This document shows, in pieces, positions 1 to 11,138 of a DNA stretch of 64,000 bases. Position 1 is the stretch's first letter. Every line of letters begins with the position of its first letter. The DNA comes from Trichaptum fuscoviolaceum (Eukaryota; Basidiomycota; Agaricomycetes; Hymenochaetales; Trichaptaceae), in assembly GCA_910574455.1 (NCBI GenBank), contig CAJSYZ010000004.1:3163528-3227527 (forward strand), in the 5' to 3' direction. The position numbers and the translations under genes are program-made. Below the pieces are notes generated by a model. It was given only the letters and a program-made list of their open reading frames with translations. It had not been told where the DNA came from and made no database searches.

Positions 1-613
1 CTGCTAGTTAAATTAATACAATTCAGTACGTAAGGCATATCGCCTCCGCGCAGGAATACATGTACAAGTTTATGAATCAGTTGCGGGCATTAAAGGGAAC
101 GAAATAGCTCACAGAGCTATGATTAACAAGAGCAAGATAGGGGAGACATGAAAACATTGGATATGCTAGCTGGTGGCATTGTTGAAAAGACATCGACAGA
201 TTGCCCCTAAGATCCTCTTCGGCATGTTAAGTCGGATTGGCTGATCACCAGCTTGTGTCTGAATGGGTTCTTTAGTTTGAAATGACGTCGAAAGCGACAC
301 TGGCTATCACATTAGCTTTGAGTTGAGCGTATCCAAAACAGTCACTGTCTTAATGTGAGCTTACCTCGGGAGGATCATGAGCAGTGTGCCATGATTGAGT
401 AGAATCTTGTGAGGCTTGCATCGAGACTGGAAGGTCCGCAACTGCACGCATTGAAGATCGTGACGGTTGCTGCGTGAGGTTCCTCTTCCCCGGTATGGAT
501 ATATTCGACACCGGTGGAATAGGATGCTGAGGTGTATGAGGTGTACAACTATCCATATGGGAAGAGACTTCACTATCATGGTGACTTTGGCTGACAGCGT
601 GAGATATCACCTG
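1..613 (-). CDS. Partial Ser/Pro/His-rich gene fragment at window edge
   Basis: I do not recognise this. On the minus strand an open stretch (about 350-610) rich in Ser, His, Pro and Gln ends in a good GTAAGC donor near 358. After a short intron, an acceptor near 303 opens a second stretch in matching phase that stays open to about 165. The upstream limit looks like an acceptor (CTCAG) rather than an ATG, so the true start is probably further right and the gene may run off the left end of the window. Composition suggests a disordered protein. Low confidence that it is a real gene; it could be a decayed third member of the A/B family described at 0.9-6.0 kb, but I see no sequence match to them. 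Confidence 0.25.
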
Positions 614-899
614 AGGTCAAATTTCGATCAGTTTTGATTGTTTAGCAAGAGGCATATCCAGCTTACAGGAACCGAGACAGCGTGGCCGTCGTATGGTAGG
701 TTTGTAGCAGGATTCGGAAACCTCTACAAAGCCAAGTGAAGGTCAGGTTCGACGTCGCGTGCATTATGGGGACAGTCTAACCTCCATATTCCGATAGTAT
801 CTATCCGGGTGAACATATACCATTAGAGCATCATAGAGCCTTCTGTACATCTGCCTCGTCTTCTGCAGTTTGATCTCAAAGAGCTGGTACAAGTGGCAT

Positions 900-2614
900 T
901 AGCAACGACACTGACATCAAATAACGATGAGTTTGGCTCACGTGAAAACTTATGTTTTGTCTGACATTGCTGTTGAGCTGGTCTTCCAACATAGAAACAT
1001 CGCTAGAGAGCTGTGCTTTGTAGAGGACAGGTTTTCGGTAGTCAGAGGTCACCGCAAAGCAGCAGATATTATCAAATGGGTCACTCACACCAAGCCAGAT
1101 ATCCGAAATGGCCCCAAGTTGCCCGCTGATTTGCTGAATTTTCTCGGAGCATTTGCAGCTCACAGAGTCATAAGACTTTAAGAACTTATTTTTCTTATCA
1201 AGTGCCTGTTCAAGCTCCTCCCGTTCTGAAAAGCGGCAATGGCATAAGTACTGTGATTTGCTCCAACAGGTAAACCCGGCATACTTCTGTCTAGTTCGAA
1301 ATCCGCTTGACTTTTTATGCCGTCAGTCTGTATCAAAAGATTGACATTAACGATAATCCTTGATAGAATATCGTGTAACACTCACCAGTGGCTCAGCGTC
1401 ATCCGTTGCTGTCTGCAAATCGACTAGGAAAAATGCTCTTAACAAGAACCTGATGCCTCCACCTCTTTTTAATAGACGTCGCTTCATCGATTTGACCTAT
1501 GAATCCGCTTAGTATTCGAATGGCATCTGTTTATGTTACTGCTTAGGTACCTCTTGAAACAGTCTAAGTGACCGGAGAACTTTAGTGTTCGCTTACGAGA
1601 GAAGGTATGTACTTGACACGTACGTGTCAATTCCCGCCTCTAAGGAATTGATTTGGTTTATGAGGTCTTTGTTGATAGGTTGTCGTACGCTTGCCAACTT
1701 GAAGCCGAAGTGTTGCACATTTCTCCGTAGATCATTGATAGCATCATTTATGTCGTACATAGCGTCCCCTCTCGAACCGAGTATATTGCCGTCGCTTTCC
1801 AGTCTCTAGAACGAGATAGACGTGTCAGTAGCAATAAGCGGAGTTGAGGACTTATATTTACCTCCTTGAAAGCTCTCAACTCTTGAATCTTCACCTCCAA
1901 AGGAGAATCAGCACTGGCCACCAAATCGCAGTGCTGAAAGAATTCTAGCGTAGAATAAGAGTGCGATTTACGAAGTGGCCAAGGACAAACACTAACCCTG
2001 AATGGTCTGCGCTCCCCGTGATGCTAATTTATTAGAATCTCGAGTAATTTTCGAAAAAGCCTGGATAGTAATACCAATTAAGATGACTAGCGAAACACAA
2101 ATAAGAATCTCGTACCCGCCGAAGATCGATCCAATTGTCGCAGAGTGGTTGGACTTTCTCCGTATCAGCATTTGGCATCCGGAGTAAACTGTATAGTTTC
2201 TTCAAGACATCCTCGAAATCTGCTTCAACGGCCCTCATTCCTTCCACCATCTTTGCAACTCGTTGTAAGTCCGTAGATGAATCAAAGTCCGAATATGCCG
2301 CTGACTGTTGGGGTGTTCCATAGTGCTGCATGGTTTAGCTACATGACCATGATAATAAAAGGCAATTTCGTACGAACCTGTCGATTTGAATATTCGTCGG
2401 CAATTCCGTTGCTTAGTGGAGAATGAGGCGCATTCCTGTGAGCAATATCGGAATCGGTTTGTTGAAAGCTCCGTCTTCTAACAGGACGAGAATCATTGAT
2501 ACGTTCGGAGAACGACCGTGCAGGGGCTTGAGGTGACAGTGAGGCAGATGCGTTTGAGACTGGGGCCCGAGTGCGTCCAGAAGTCCCAACGTCCTCGTCA
2601 GTGCTGCGCGACAT
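900..2614 (-). CDS. Uncharacterised coiled-coil protein, paralogue A
   Basis: Multi-exon gene of unknown function. I can follow five exons with consistent phase: 2378..2614, 2116..2325, 1997..2060, 1862..1944 and 1624..1805, joined by 50-56 bp GT..AG introns; later exons (about 1450-920) are less certain, as is the stop. The N-terminus (start MSRSTDEDVG) is Ser/Arg-rich and disordered; the rest is helical and charged, with segments such as SKITRDSNKLASRGAQTIQ and ELRAFKE. It is clearly related to the gene at 4.4-6.0 kb: both have a 64-nt exon followed by a phase-1 intron, an exon ending near RAFK, an exon beginning RLE, and C-terminal segments matching IADIW/ISDIW and QLSxDV. No enzymatic motif seen. 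The internal exon around 1390-1490 is moderately hydrophobic. Confidence 0.6.
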
Positions 2615-3214
2615 GGTCTTTCCTCGTAGCTTTGTCACAGTCTTCAGATCCCAGTCTAAGCTTGCGGTCAATGAGAGCTCGGTATATGATGGTATGTACT
2701 TACTTATTAGATTAAGTAATCGTTGTCGAACCGCGCGGCACTTGGTGTTGTACTAACAGGGAAGAGTTACTCTCATACGTTCGCTATTGAGTGAAGGATG
2801 ATATCTTCTACCTGATGAAGCTTAAACCTTGAATTGAGACTCCGTGCCAATGCAGATTCTTGTAGCACAATGACCAGCTTGACGCACCGTCGTCGGCGCG
2901 CGTAGCTTACTCCATGGCCACCGCACAATCGCCTGGCCGTCGACGCATTGAGAACACGTTCTGGTACATAGCAAATGATGATATATCATTCAGGCAACAA
3001 TGAGGGGTCGGGCGCTTGCCAGTAATGTTCACGTATAACATTTTCTGATATAGTAAACCTCGTGTTGAATGGAAACTGTCAAAGCTGGCACTACCCTTCG
3101 AACACGAGGTCAGGCTATGTCCACTGTACTGGAGAAGAAGGTGATTTGCTTCAGTATCTTGTCTTTAAGACAACGAATAGTCCATTTGGCTTGAATCATT
3201 CACCGGAAAACATC
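2615..3214. other. Intergenic, no gene seen
   Basis: Between paralogue A and the racemase I see only short stop-riddled frames. It holds the promoter side of gene A and the 3' flank of the racemase gene. No repeat or RNA gene recognised. Confidence 0.5.
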
Positions 3215-4006
3215 TCACATTTTTACCAGTCCATCCAGCATGATAAATCCTGATTTTACGCCATCGACAATTCGTACTCGATTGCCCTTGTCTTCTCCTA
3301 GCTCTTGTGTGCATGCTTCTCGGACCCATTCATCCATTCCAGTCATACCGGCGCACCCAAGGCAGATCGCGCCAATATCCTTCGCGCGTCTAAGAAGTAG
3401 ACGTGTGGCCTCATTGATACGACGATGAACGAGATCCGTTGGTGCATCGTGTAGTTCCGTAGCGGATAAGCCTGTCGTAGTGACACCTGCAAAGCGCTCC
3501 GACTGTTCCGTTCCGAGTAAATGATGCACAGCCGTTGAAAGCAGTTCTTCCCAGACCTTCCCTGTCGAGACGATACCAAAGCTTTCGCCCGGACCCAATA
3601 GGGAGATGGCTGTCGCAACTGACGCTTCGAGGATACCCATGACAGGTTTGTTCGTATAGCTCTTAAGTTCTTGCACGAGTGGATGCTCGCTGTAACATGC
3701 AATGAGGAAGCCGGAATGCGATGCTAAATAGTCCGCCCTTGTTTCCATTAAGATTGGTAAAAGGATGCGAGCACTCTCGTGACAGTCTTCCTCGTTGTCT
3801 ACCGACGATGGACCCGAGGGAGCTGTCATATAGTTTGGCTCCTGTATTTCGTCCGCACAACATGAGGAAAAGTGAAGAGATCTTCAGAAAACAAGTCAAC
3901 GCACAACACTTGAGACAAGCGGTTCAACCATCTTCTTGAGAATATCTGTCATCGATTTGGTCGTGTTGGGATTCAGTATGAGCAGTGGAAGATGTCGACT
4001 TGACAT
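3215..4006 (-). CDS. Asp/Glu/hydantoin racemase family protein (DCG1-like)
   Basis: Two-exon gene: 3905..4006 and 3215..3841, with a 63-bp intron (GTGCGT..ACAG, phase 0), giving about 242 residues, the normal family length. The start at 4006 gives MSSRHLPLLILNPNTTKS, in which ILNPNT is the characteristic N-terminal substrate-loop motif of hydantoin/aspartate racemases. TAPSGP, then the first catalytic cysteine in FLIACYSEHP and the second in CLGCAGM follow at expected spacing. Family members racemise hydantoins or related substrates by a two-cysteine, cofactor-free proton transfer; in yeast the relative DCG1 is nitrogen-regulated. Both cysteines and all frames are intact, so the enzyme should be functional; its substrate is not determined by sequence. 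It lies between the two coiled-coil paralogues. Confidence 0.93.
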
Positions 4007-4440
4007 TTAATAAACTTTGATAGATCTGAGTAGTAAAAGCGAGGGAAAGCGTACGCCGTAAACATTATAGTTTGAGCGTCAGGGACTGGGGTACTATGAG
4101 AGCTGTATCGAATCGCGCCTTCGTTTCGGAGTTTGAATCGTCGATCTTTCAAAAAGACGTGGAAGTGTGTAACGGCTAGAAATGCGATATTGATTGATTT
4201 CACGCATGATTTAAGTAGCTAGAGGTCATGATAAATAGATCATATGGTTAAGATAAACATCTGAGTGAGCTAGTATACACCGTGTATAGAGTTTCTTCCT
4301 CAACTAGCCTTTACTACCGCCCTTTAGTTACATGATGCACATAAACTATTTGAGTATTTGGAGAAGGCCACAGCAAGTTGGCCGTATAGAGAAGCTGTCA
4401 TCATAACTTTGGATTCGAATGTCTAGATATTTTGGCCACT
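4007..4440. other. Intergenic, no gene seen
   Basis: AT-rich spacer upstream of the racemase and downstream of paralogue B. It should contain the racemase promoter; no clear TATA box or other element could be fixed. Confidence 0.4.
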
Positions 4441-6036
4441 GTTAATGGATATCTACAGGAAGGCTGCACTAGCTCGAAGCTCACCATTAAGACATCTTTC
4501 CCCGAGGACATTCGCAGACCAGATAGAAGTGCATCAACATCGTTGGAAAGCTGGGACTGCTGGTGAGCGTGGTTACGATATATCTGTAGCAGTTAACTAC
4601 TTACCGAAGACCAGATATCGGCTATGGTTCCGACTTTACTACAGAACGAGATGAGGGACGAAGCTTGGCTTGAGGTAGTAGAGTTGTGCGCAGGATTCGC
4701 ACGCATCTTTCTTTTCAACGTAGATTTTACCTCTGAACGAACAAGGAATCAGCATACACTTGCTGCTGTCAAGACCTTACCGCCGAAAAGCATTCACGGA
4801 CCTTTACGCCTTTTCCAGGCCATTCTTGTATCCCGCACGTTCTCTACCCCACCCTTTATCGGCTACGGACGAAATATTAGTGAGCTACGGACTACATAGA
4901 CATAGTACATAGGCTTACCCCAAACAGAGAGATGAAGTTACTTGGATCGCCCGTCAGGACACCAATGGCAATCACAGCACCAACACACGCAGCGTTGAAA
5001 ACAACTTTCGCAAGAAGGAAACAAACCTATAAAAATGTACGCGAAGGTTTGCAACAAGGTTCACTAATTCTGAAGGTATCTCTACAGGGACGGACCTCAT
5101 TCGTGGCCCTACCATCAGTCAGTTTCTCTTTAAGAATATACAATTGGTTCTGTGTTCCTTTTAGACGCACTGTTTTAATTCTTTGCGAAGCTCGTCGATA
5201 TCATTAATCAGGTTAGCCCAATCCCTCCGATCCCGGAGAATATTCGAGGTCTGTTCGAGTAGGTCCAAGTCTTCGCAAACATCCTGTATAGAGCGCTTCA
5301 AAGACTCGGATTTGTAACGAGCGTCGGAGGTTTCGAGTCTCTAACGATATCATCAGCCTTCAAAGAGTGCTTAACGGATTGAATGATACAGATTCACACC
5401 ATCTTAAAAGCACGCATCTCACGTTCTTTCTCCTCCTTAGAAACATGGGGGTGGACGAGGAATGTCGCTAAGTCTCCGCAAAAGTCTAGATCAAAAGCTG
5501 TCATTTATTGTACATTGCAGAATAGAGCAGTAGTCGATACCTCCAAGTGTATGGGCAACGTTGGCTGCGAGTCGTCTAGAGTCACGAACCATATGATCTA
5601 CACTCTGATTTGTTGTGAGGAGCCCAACTCCCTAAGGATACTCAGCGATGTCCGATACCTTTGCAATAGACACCCAACGTTGATGAAACATCATTAACCC
5701 ATCCGAAACGAGGTCTTCCTGTGACGCAAAAGCCTCGAGGCCAGAGCCAATCCTTTCGAGTAGGCCCTCTATCTTGGACACACTATTTTCCATTGAAGGA
5801 ACAATCTTCGCGAAAGTCTCTTCCAATTTTTCACGAGGAAAGGCGCCATGCGGTTCCGCGGGGGTTTCAATCGGATTCAGCGAGGTAGAGGTACCACTGC
5901 TCGATCCGTACGTGGTGTTCAAATCACTCGAAGAGTCCAGAAGAATTTCTGTCGATTCAGAACTGGGTATCTTCTCTTTTCTCTCCAGAGCAAAGCGCCT
6001 GTTCCCGTGTCCTGGGTTTAATCCGGTGGTTCCCAT
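4440..6036 (-). CDS. Uncharacterised coiled-coil protein, paralogue B
   Basis: Unknown function. Start at 6036 (MGTTGLNPGHG). Exons traced: 5659..6036, 5541..5604, 5400..5485, 5171..5340, then a hydrophobic exon near 4930-5035 and 3' exons near 4500-4730. Exon 1 encodes a disordered N-terminus followed by a helix (KLEETFAKIVPSMENSVSKI). The 64-nt exon 2 and its phase-1 junction are identical in size and phase to those of paralogue A, and protein segments align (DSRRLAANVAHTLGDFCGDL with DSNKLASRGAQTIQEFFQHC). One predicted membrane-spanning stretch (VVFNAACVGAVIAIGVL) lies in the later part. The exon between 5171 and the hydrophobic exon could not be resolved. The helix - single hydrophobic segment - helix arrangement suggests a membrane-associated coiled-coil protein; nothing more specific is supported. 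Confidence 0.6.
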
Positions 6037-6503
6037 AGTATGTAGGAGAATGTCAGTCACAGTACTGTTGAAAGTGCGGGGAAGATATCGAACTAGGCAT
6101 GCTTTCCATGACGCAGGCTTTTGGCAGCCAAAAACAAGGGGAGGCCAACTCGTTGTTCGAGCTCGTTGCGAAAGAATAGTATACATGTGTATACCTCGTG
6201 CTGATTTGATGATATAAGCAATCATTCAAGTTTCCAAAATGTCCAGTTTGGGGAGGCCACGGTGCAAGTTGCTCCTTAACCGCCAAAGTGAGACGAAGAA
6301 CACGCATGATACGCATATCTGATCAGCCAAACGACCTTAAATGGTGTATTGAGACTCAGTATACACCAATGACGAGGAATTGAGAAAATCAAATACACTA
6401 AAACCCAGATTGAGCACGGCATGCTTGATAAACTTATAGCATCAGAGAACGTACCTTGCGAGATTAAGATTGACGTAGTAGAACGGAAAGTGTGCAGTAT
6501 CAA

Positions 6504-7487
6504 CTATGGGTTTGAAGTCGCCAGATACACCATAGTCCAAACCGGCACGCCAGTTGCGCTCTCCTTCTGGCTCTTTGCAGGAGGCAGTCCGGTCTCAGTG
6601 ACCTTCTTGACTCCAAATAACGGGGCGTCCGTAATCTTGGTCGAGAGAAGGGGAAAAATGTATTATGAATTAAGATTCGGTCGTGAGGAATGTATTTCCT
6701 ACCTCGAAACCCAGATGCGAGTACAGATTTCTACTCCGAGGAGTTGTTGCCTCAAGATATACTGGTGCATCTTTCACTATTTCTTCAAGACCGTAGCGAA
6801 GGAGTTTCCCACAGTAACCTAAAGGGATATTTAACTGCAAGAGCTTAGAATATGCGACTATAACTCACCTTTGCCTTCTTCCGCAGGGTCGGTTGCGACG
6901 TCCAGTAAGTGCCAAGCACGGGAACGGTCTATGCCTTTCGATTTCAGGAGCCTCTTCTGGAGTTTTTGTATGCGTTTTTCATACGAGATAGCAACTCTCT
7001 ACATTCAGGAGAAAGGAAAGTTAGTTTTGTAGACCAAGGCCTATTCTGCTATACAGACACTCGCCTTTAACCCCACGAGTCCCCAGCCTCCAGGGCTCTG
7101 CATTGTACCGAAGATCGTTCGGTACTGTTTAGCATGTATGACCGTCAAGGGGCCGTCAACCTTCACTAATGGAGGAATCCACAGTGTCACGGAAACTATC
7201 TTCTCCTTGTCGTCCTCTTCCGGTCGAACGGTTACCAGCACTCGGCCTCCTACGTATTGCGTGGAAAGAATCAGCGAATGATGTAGATGAAAGAGCGTTT
7301 TGATATGTTTAGGCAATGTCAAGATCGTTTCTTTGTCAATAGTTGGTCCGGAAGGTACGATAATTTGTTTAGAGACAGAGCCCATCCAGTAGTTTAACGG
7401 ATCGGTGACGAAAGCCCGAGCGTAAACAATAGCCGCATATTCGTACTCGTCGGGCTTAGCATCCCGTACATATGCAGTGTCTGACAT
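6504..7487 (-). CDS. GNAT-family N-acetyltransferase
   Basis: Four exons, all in phase: 7065..7487, 6869..6998, 6703..6818, 6504..6635, giving 266 residues, a usual length for fungal GNAT proteins. The start MSDTAYVRDAKPDEY precedes a typical N-terminal fold with AAIVYARAF. The acetyl-CoA-binding motif A is split by an intron: WHLLDVATDPAEEGKG joins to YCGKLLRYG, the classical beta4-alpha3 (R/Q)xxGxG/A region, followed by VYLEATTPRSRNLYSHLGFE, the beta5/alpha4 segment of motif B. The protein transfers an acetyl group from acetyl-CoA to an amine of unknown identity. The first intron (6999..7064) begins GCGAGT, a rare GC-AG intron. No stops or frame breaks; likely functional. Confidence 0.9.
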
Positions 7488-8478
7488 CTAAGAGTGCGAT
7501 ATTAGGGGCCTAGAGACTGGAACTAGCGGATGAATACCAATAGACGCGGATGGAGGTTTTCAGTAGTTGCTCGGGTTATTTAAGAGTGACTGAAGCCGAT
7601 CAGAATGAAGATGCGCTAAGATTACAAAACTGCGGAACAGTGGCTGAATCCGAAGTGTTGCCAGTGTGTAACCCTATTTGGCGAATAAATTGGCGACGGC
7701 CAACTTCGGAATCCGTAGCGGACAGTATGACGAGATCTCTTCTCATGGCAATCAACTTCATTCTGCGTATTCATTGTTATTCAGTATATTCTGTATTCCC
7801 GAGTAAAGAGAGATAAGGCAACGCAACTGCAGTAAGACCAAGGCCTCAGGGGACGAGAAGCACGAAAGACCTATCGTTTTAACTTGAAGGTTGATGCATT
7901 GTGTAAACAGTGAAGTATGTTCAAGTCGTTGGGTTCTTCTCGTTCTCGGGTGCACCAGTGAGCTAAATACTGGCGCATATTTCGAAAATTGACATGTCCT
8001 TGAAGCCCTGTCACGTCCTACAGGTATCCTGAAGGTTTGTGAACAGAAAACGACTCATCATAATTCACTATTTCCTCTTTAAATCAGCCGCAAAAGCCAT
8101 CAACATACCAAGCACACTTTGTTCCATACATGCAGCTCTCATCTGCAGTTTGTGCATGGCTTTTATGAGGTTTGTACGCCAATGCTAGCCTCTGCAAATC
8201 TTAAGTTTGGCAAGCAAAATGTTATGTTTTAGTGGCTCACCTTTAAAACAGTAAGGCTCCATCCTCCAAGAGGCCACTGAAGTTCTTGGATCGCACTATG
8301 GTCAATGCACCCATCCAATTTCTATCACTGGCATTCAGAGACTCGGAGTACCTCAATACGCTTGACACTTTTCCCGCGAGTCTCCAGCTCGAGCATCAAG
8401 AAGGACAAAGCGATAAGGCGCATAGCACACGGAGTTCATTTGGGAATTGACAAGCTTCGAAATATATGGGAGGCCAAG
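7488..8478. other. Intergenic, no convincing gene
   Basis: Only short overlapping frames on both strands without splice support. The 5' part should carry the GNAT promoter. A short string TGACACTTTTC near 8366 recurs near 8572 and 10123, linking the right part to the dispersed repeat described next. Confidence 0.4.
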
Positions 8479-8588
8479 TTCCCTTACTCCCCTGGGAGTA
8501 TGGGCCCTCCCCGAGCACAATTGCCGTGAGAACACTGAAAAGTTGCATGCATGAAAGAAGCGTGGGAATCTGACACTTTTCGCCGAGG
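8479..8588 (+). repeat. Dispersed ~110-bp repeat, copy 1
   Basis: Nearly identical to 10034..10141: both run from TTCCCTTACTCCCCTGGGAG through CGAGCACAATTGCCGTGAGAA to TGACACTTTTCGCCGAG. The core contains palindromic words (CTCCCCTGGGAG, GGGCCC). Probably part of a short non-autonomous element; class not determined. Confidence 0.7.
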
Positions 8589-9916
8589 TTGTTCCGACAA
8601 CACTGGCACACAGTTCAGTTTTTGCCATAACTTGATCATCTTCGTCTAATGAGTGCCTAATGAACTACTCATTGAGTTACAACAACGACTCCTTGAGGTT
8701 CTGACAGGTATGTAGTTGTCTCTTTGTTTGTTGACTATGTAAAGTACCTTTGCACTCTGTCAGCTGATGTATGGTCAAACTCAGGCTGATGTCACCTTAC
8801 GACTCAGAAGGACTCAAGATGTTGATGTGTGGTTGCTCTCAGATCACAAAGGCACACAAGACAGTTCCGGGTGGGTCTCTCTACCCATCCCGTAAAAAAA
8901 GATCAGGGTGGGTGTTAATACCATCTCCCAACCAAAAAAAGACATCCAAAGAAAATGCACATACAAAAAACACCCAGCCTTGGGGGATAACTGACAACCA
9001 AGTTTTAACAGACTCTGGTCGTGCTGGGTGCGGGCACAAGGATCAGACTCGCCCAACATACCGTCCGGGATATCTGTCTTCCCCTACTTACGCTAATCCC
9101 TTTCCCTCGAGACAATGTTGGAATGGATGCTTCTGTAAAGCCAGAAAGCCAGAAGATGCCATTGCTGGATTCTGTTCTCGGTTACCCCTAGTGAATAGTG
9201 TGTGCTGGGCAACGTGCCAACGTCCGAAGATTGGACAAGGTGGCATGACTACGACACAACGAAGGCCATGCTGGGAAGGCACAATGAGGTGGCGGAGGCC
9301 GGCACAATTCGAGGGTGGTGGAGGTGAAAGGCCAAGATACGATGGCGCTTCGTCGCTCTGCTCTCACCTCTTATATACCCTTGGACTCTGCGTCGAACGA
9401 ACAAACAAACGTGTTCGGGTTCTTGTTTTATTCCGTTTTGGACGGTGTGAGGCTGGATGGCAAGCCAATCACCGGCGTCCAAGGGTGGCCTAAAAGGTGC
9501 TTCTATCCAACCCGGTCGAGGTGCCAGACCAGCCTCGCAAGGCAGACTGGCTGCAGGGGCTCATTATGGTAGTGGCGAGAATTTATGGGCGGCTAGGGGC
9601 AACCGAACCGCCCTCCTGCGAACCAGCAAGATCCTTTTAGGGCATGAGCTCGGAGGTGCTGGTTATCCCCCTCTGCGGCATGTGGTTCAACGGTTGGTCT
9701 CCACATCCTCCCTTTGATGGGCAGGGCTGTAATATAGTTACTCTTTTGCGGGCGGGGCGCGTTGTCGGGGGTGAACGCTCATCGTAGGTAAGGTGGTTGC
9801 TAGTGCGCCAGATACACAAATCACCTTTTCTTCCTCAGTGGGAGTAAGGGATTTGCCGGCGCAGCTCGGCCTGTTTCTAGTGGAAAAGTAGAAGGTCAGA
9901 GACGGAGCCCTCGGAC
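8589..9916. other. Non-coding repeat-like block between two repeat copies
   Basis: Bounded on both sides by copies of the ~110-bp repeat. One strand is open for 240 codons (8771..9493), but composition is biased (Gln/Arg/Trp-rich) and no domain is visible, so I do not call it a gene. The sequence contains short inverted pairs (for example GGTGGGT with ACCCATC near 8870-8890) and a TATATA box-like word near 9373. It may be the interior of a non-autonomous transposon whose ends are the flanking repeats. Confidence 0.35.
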
Positions 9917-10082
9917 AAGTTGATCGCCCTCGTGATTGTACGGGAAATTCCCTTACTCCCCTGGGAGTATGGGCCCTCCCCGAGCACAATTGCCGTGAGA
10001 AGTTGATCGCCCTCGTGATTGTACGGGAAATTCCCTTACTCCCCTGGGAGTATGGGCCCTCCCCGAGCACAATTGCCGTGAG
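9917..10082 (+). repeat. 83-bp tandem duplication
   Basis: Two head-to-tail copies, 9917..9999 and 10000..10082, essentially identical, each starting AAGTTGATCGCCCTCGTGAT and ending TTGCCGTGAG. The right half of each unit equals the left half of the dispersed repeat at 8479, so the dispersed element has been internally duplicated here. Confidence 0.85.
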
Positions 10083-10141
10083 AACGCTGAAAAGTTGCAT
10101 GTATGAAAGTTGCGTGGGAATCTGACACTTTTCGCCGAGCT
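10034..10141 (+). repeat. Dispersed ~110-bp repeat, copy 2
   Basis: Second copy of the 8479..8588 repeat, same orientation, overlapping the second 83-bp tandem unit. Only a few substitutions separate the two copies. Confidence 0.7.
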
Positions 10142-10179
10142 TTCTCTGTGTCTTTATCACTTTGTCAGCACACATAATA

Positions 10180-10863
10180 AACGTGAAAAAATGTTTCTTC
10201 ATTCGTTTAACTTATTTATAAATGACATGACCTCTGTTTCTATCTACATCAGGGAAACTACTTTCTGCTGAAAGTGACTTAAGTGTTACTTAAACGTCCT
10301 GAGAGACTGAAGTCTTAAATAAGGCAAGCTTTACTTATTCATGCATGTCCTCCCATTATTCAGGACAAGTTGGCTGAAATAAGTGTGGGCTGGCTTAAAT
10401 AAGGAAAGATGGCTGAATCAGTGCTCTAAGTGTTTCAGGCATTCAGCACCCCAGTGCTCCAGTGTATCATCCTTTAATTACAGCAGTAGACAAGTGTTGT
10501 AAGACGAATTGCAGTGCTCAAGAGTCTAAGTGCATAAGAACGATCCAAGTATTTCATTGCATCAGAAATATATAAGACAACATTATGTAGCTATCAGTGC
10601 CTCAGCGTTCAAGTACATCAGTCATTTACACAAGACTAAGCATAGCAGTCGCTATCATGGGATCCGCCACGACATTATCCCGAACCTCTGCCGTGACGGG
10701 CAGTGGCAGGCCACATTTCGCTGCCGTGCCTTCAATTCTGCATGTTCTTTGGCGTACCAGTAGAAACGAAGGCTGCTCTGCAAGTCGATGGTAATATAAT
10801 ATTGAGCGCACGGACAGAAACGAAAAGAAGAGGCTCACCAGTGATCGATTTGCCCTTAGAAGT
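10180..10863. other. AT-rich flank with CTTAAATAAG-like words
   Basis: The left part (about 10200-10440) repeats CTTATTTA, CTTAAATAAGG, CTTATTCA and CTGAAATAAGTG within 250 bp, a pattern typical of subterminal transposase-binding regions. It lies just outside the 3' end of the Plavaka companion gene and may mark the left end of that transposon. No matching inverted terminus was found on the right side. Confidence 0.3.
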
Positions 10864-10931
10864 CTACGCAGTCCGTAGCCGAATCCATTTTGAAGCGTCG
10901 TCCTCCTCATGATCACCATCTCCACCTAAAT

Positions 10932-10966
<35 letters not shown>

Positions 10967-11138
10967 CCCTCGCCCTCGCCCTCGCCCTCAATCTTGTCAA
11001 CACCCTCGTCCCCGCTCTCGCTCAGGTTGTCGTCACCCTCAGCATTAGCATGCTCGTCCTCTGCATCACCTTCCACCTCGCCTCTATACTCAGCCCCCTC
11101 ACGCTCTTCGCCCTTATCGTCGGTTCCGTCGGTTCCGT
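10864..11138 (-). pseudogene. 3' exon of Plavaka companion gene (acidic tail), cut off by LTR element
   Basis: Minus-strand frame ending at TAG 10864-10866. It encodes a very acidic, low-complexity tail (GDDNLSESGDEGVDKIEG, then Glu-Gly repeats, then DEDEDLGGDGDHEEDD) and ends KWIRLRTA. Reading from 18993 directly into 11138, after removing the LTR element and one copy of the 4-bp target site, the frame continues without a break (SRTPG joins TDGTDDKGEE). So this is the last exon of the gene at 18993..21700, separated from it by the 7.85 kb insertion. Confidence 0.7.
10931..10989 (-). repeat. Coding hexanucleotide microsatellite
   Basis: Run of TCGTCC/TCGCCC hexamers (plus strand), in frame on the minus strand as alternating Glu-Asp and Glu-Gly codons of the acidic tail. 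Confidence 0.85.

Noticed and set aside
8771..9493. 240-codon open frame on the plus strand
   Set aside because: No recognisable domain, odd composition, several other long frames on the opposite strand, and placement inside a repeat-bounded block; open by chance in GC-richer DNA.
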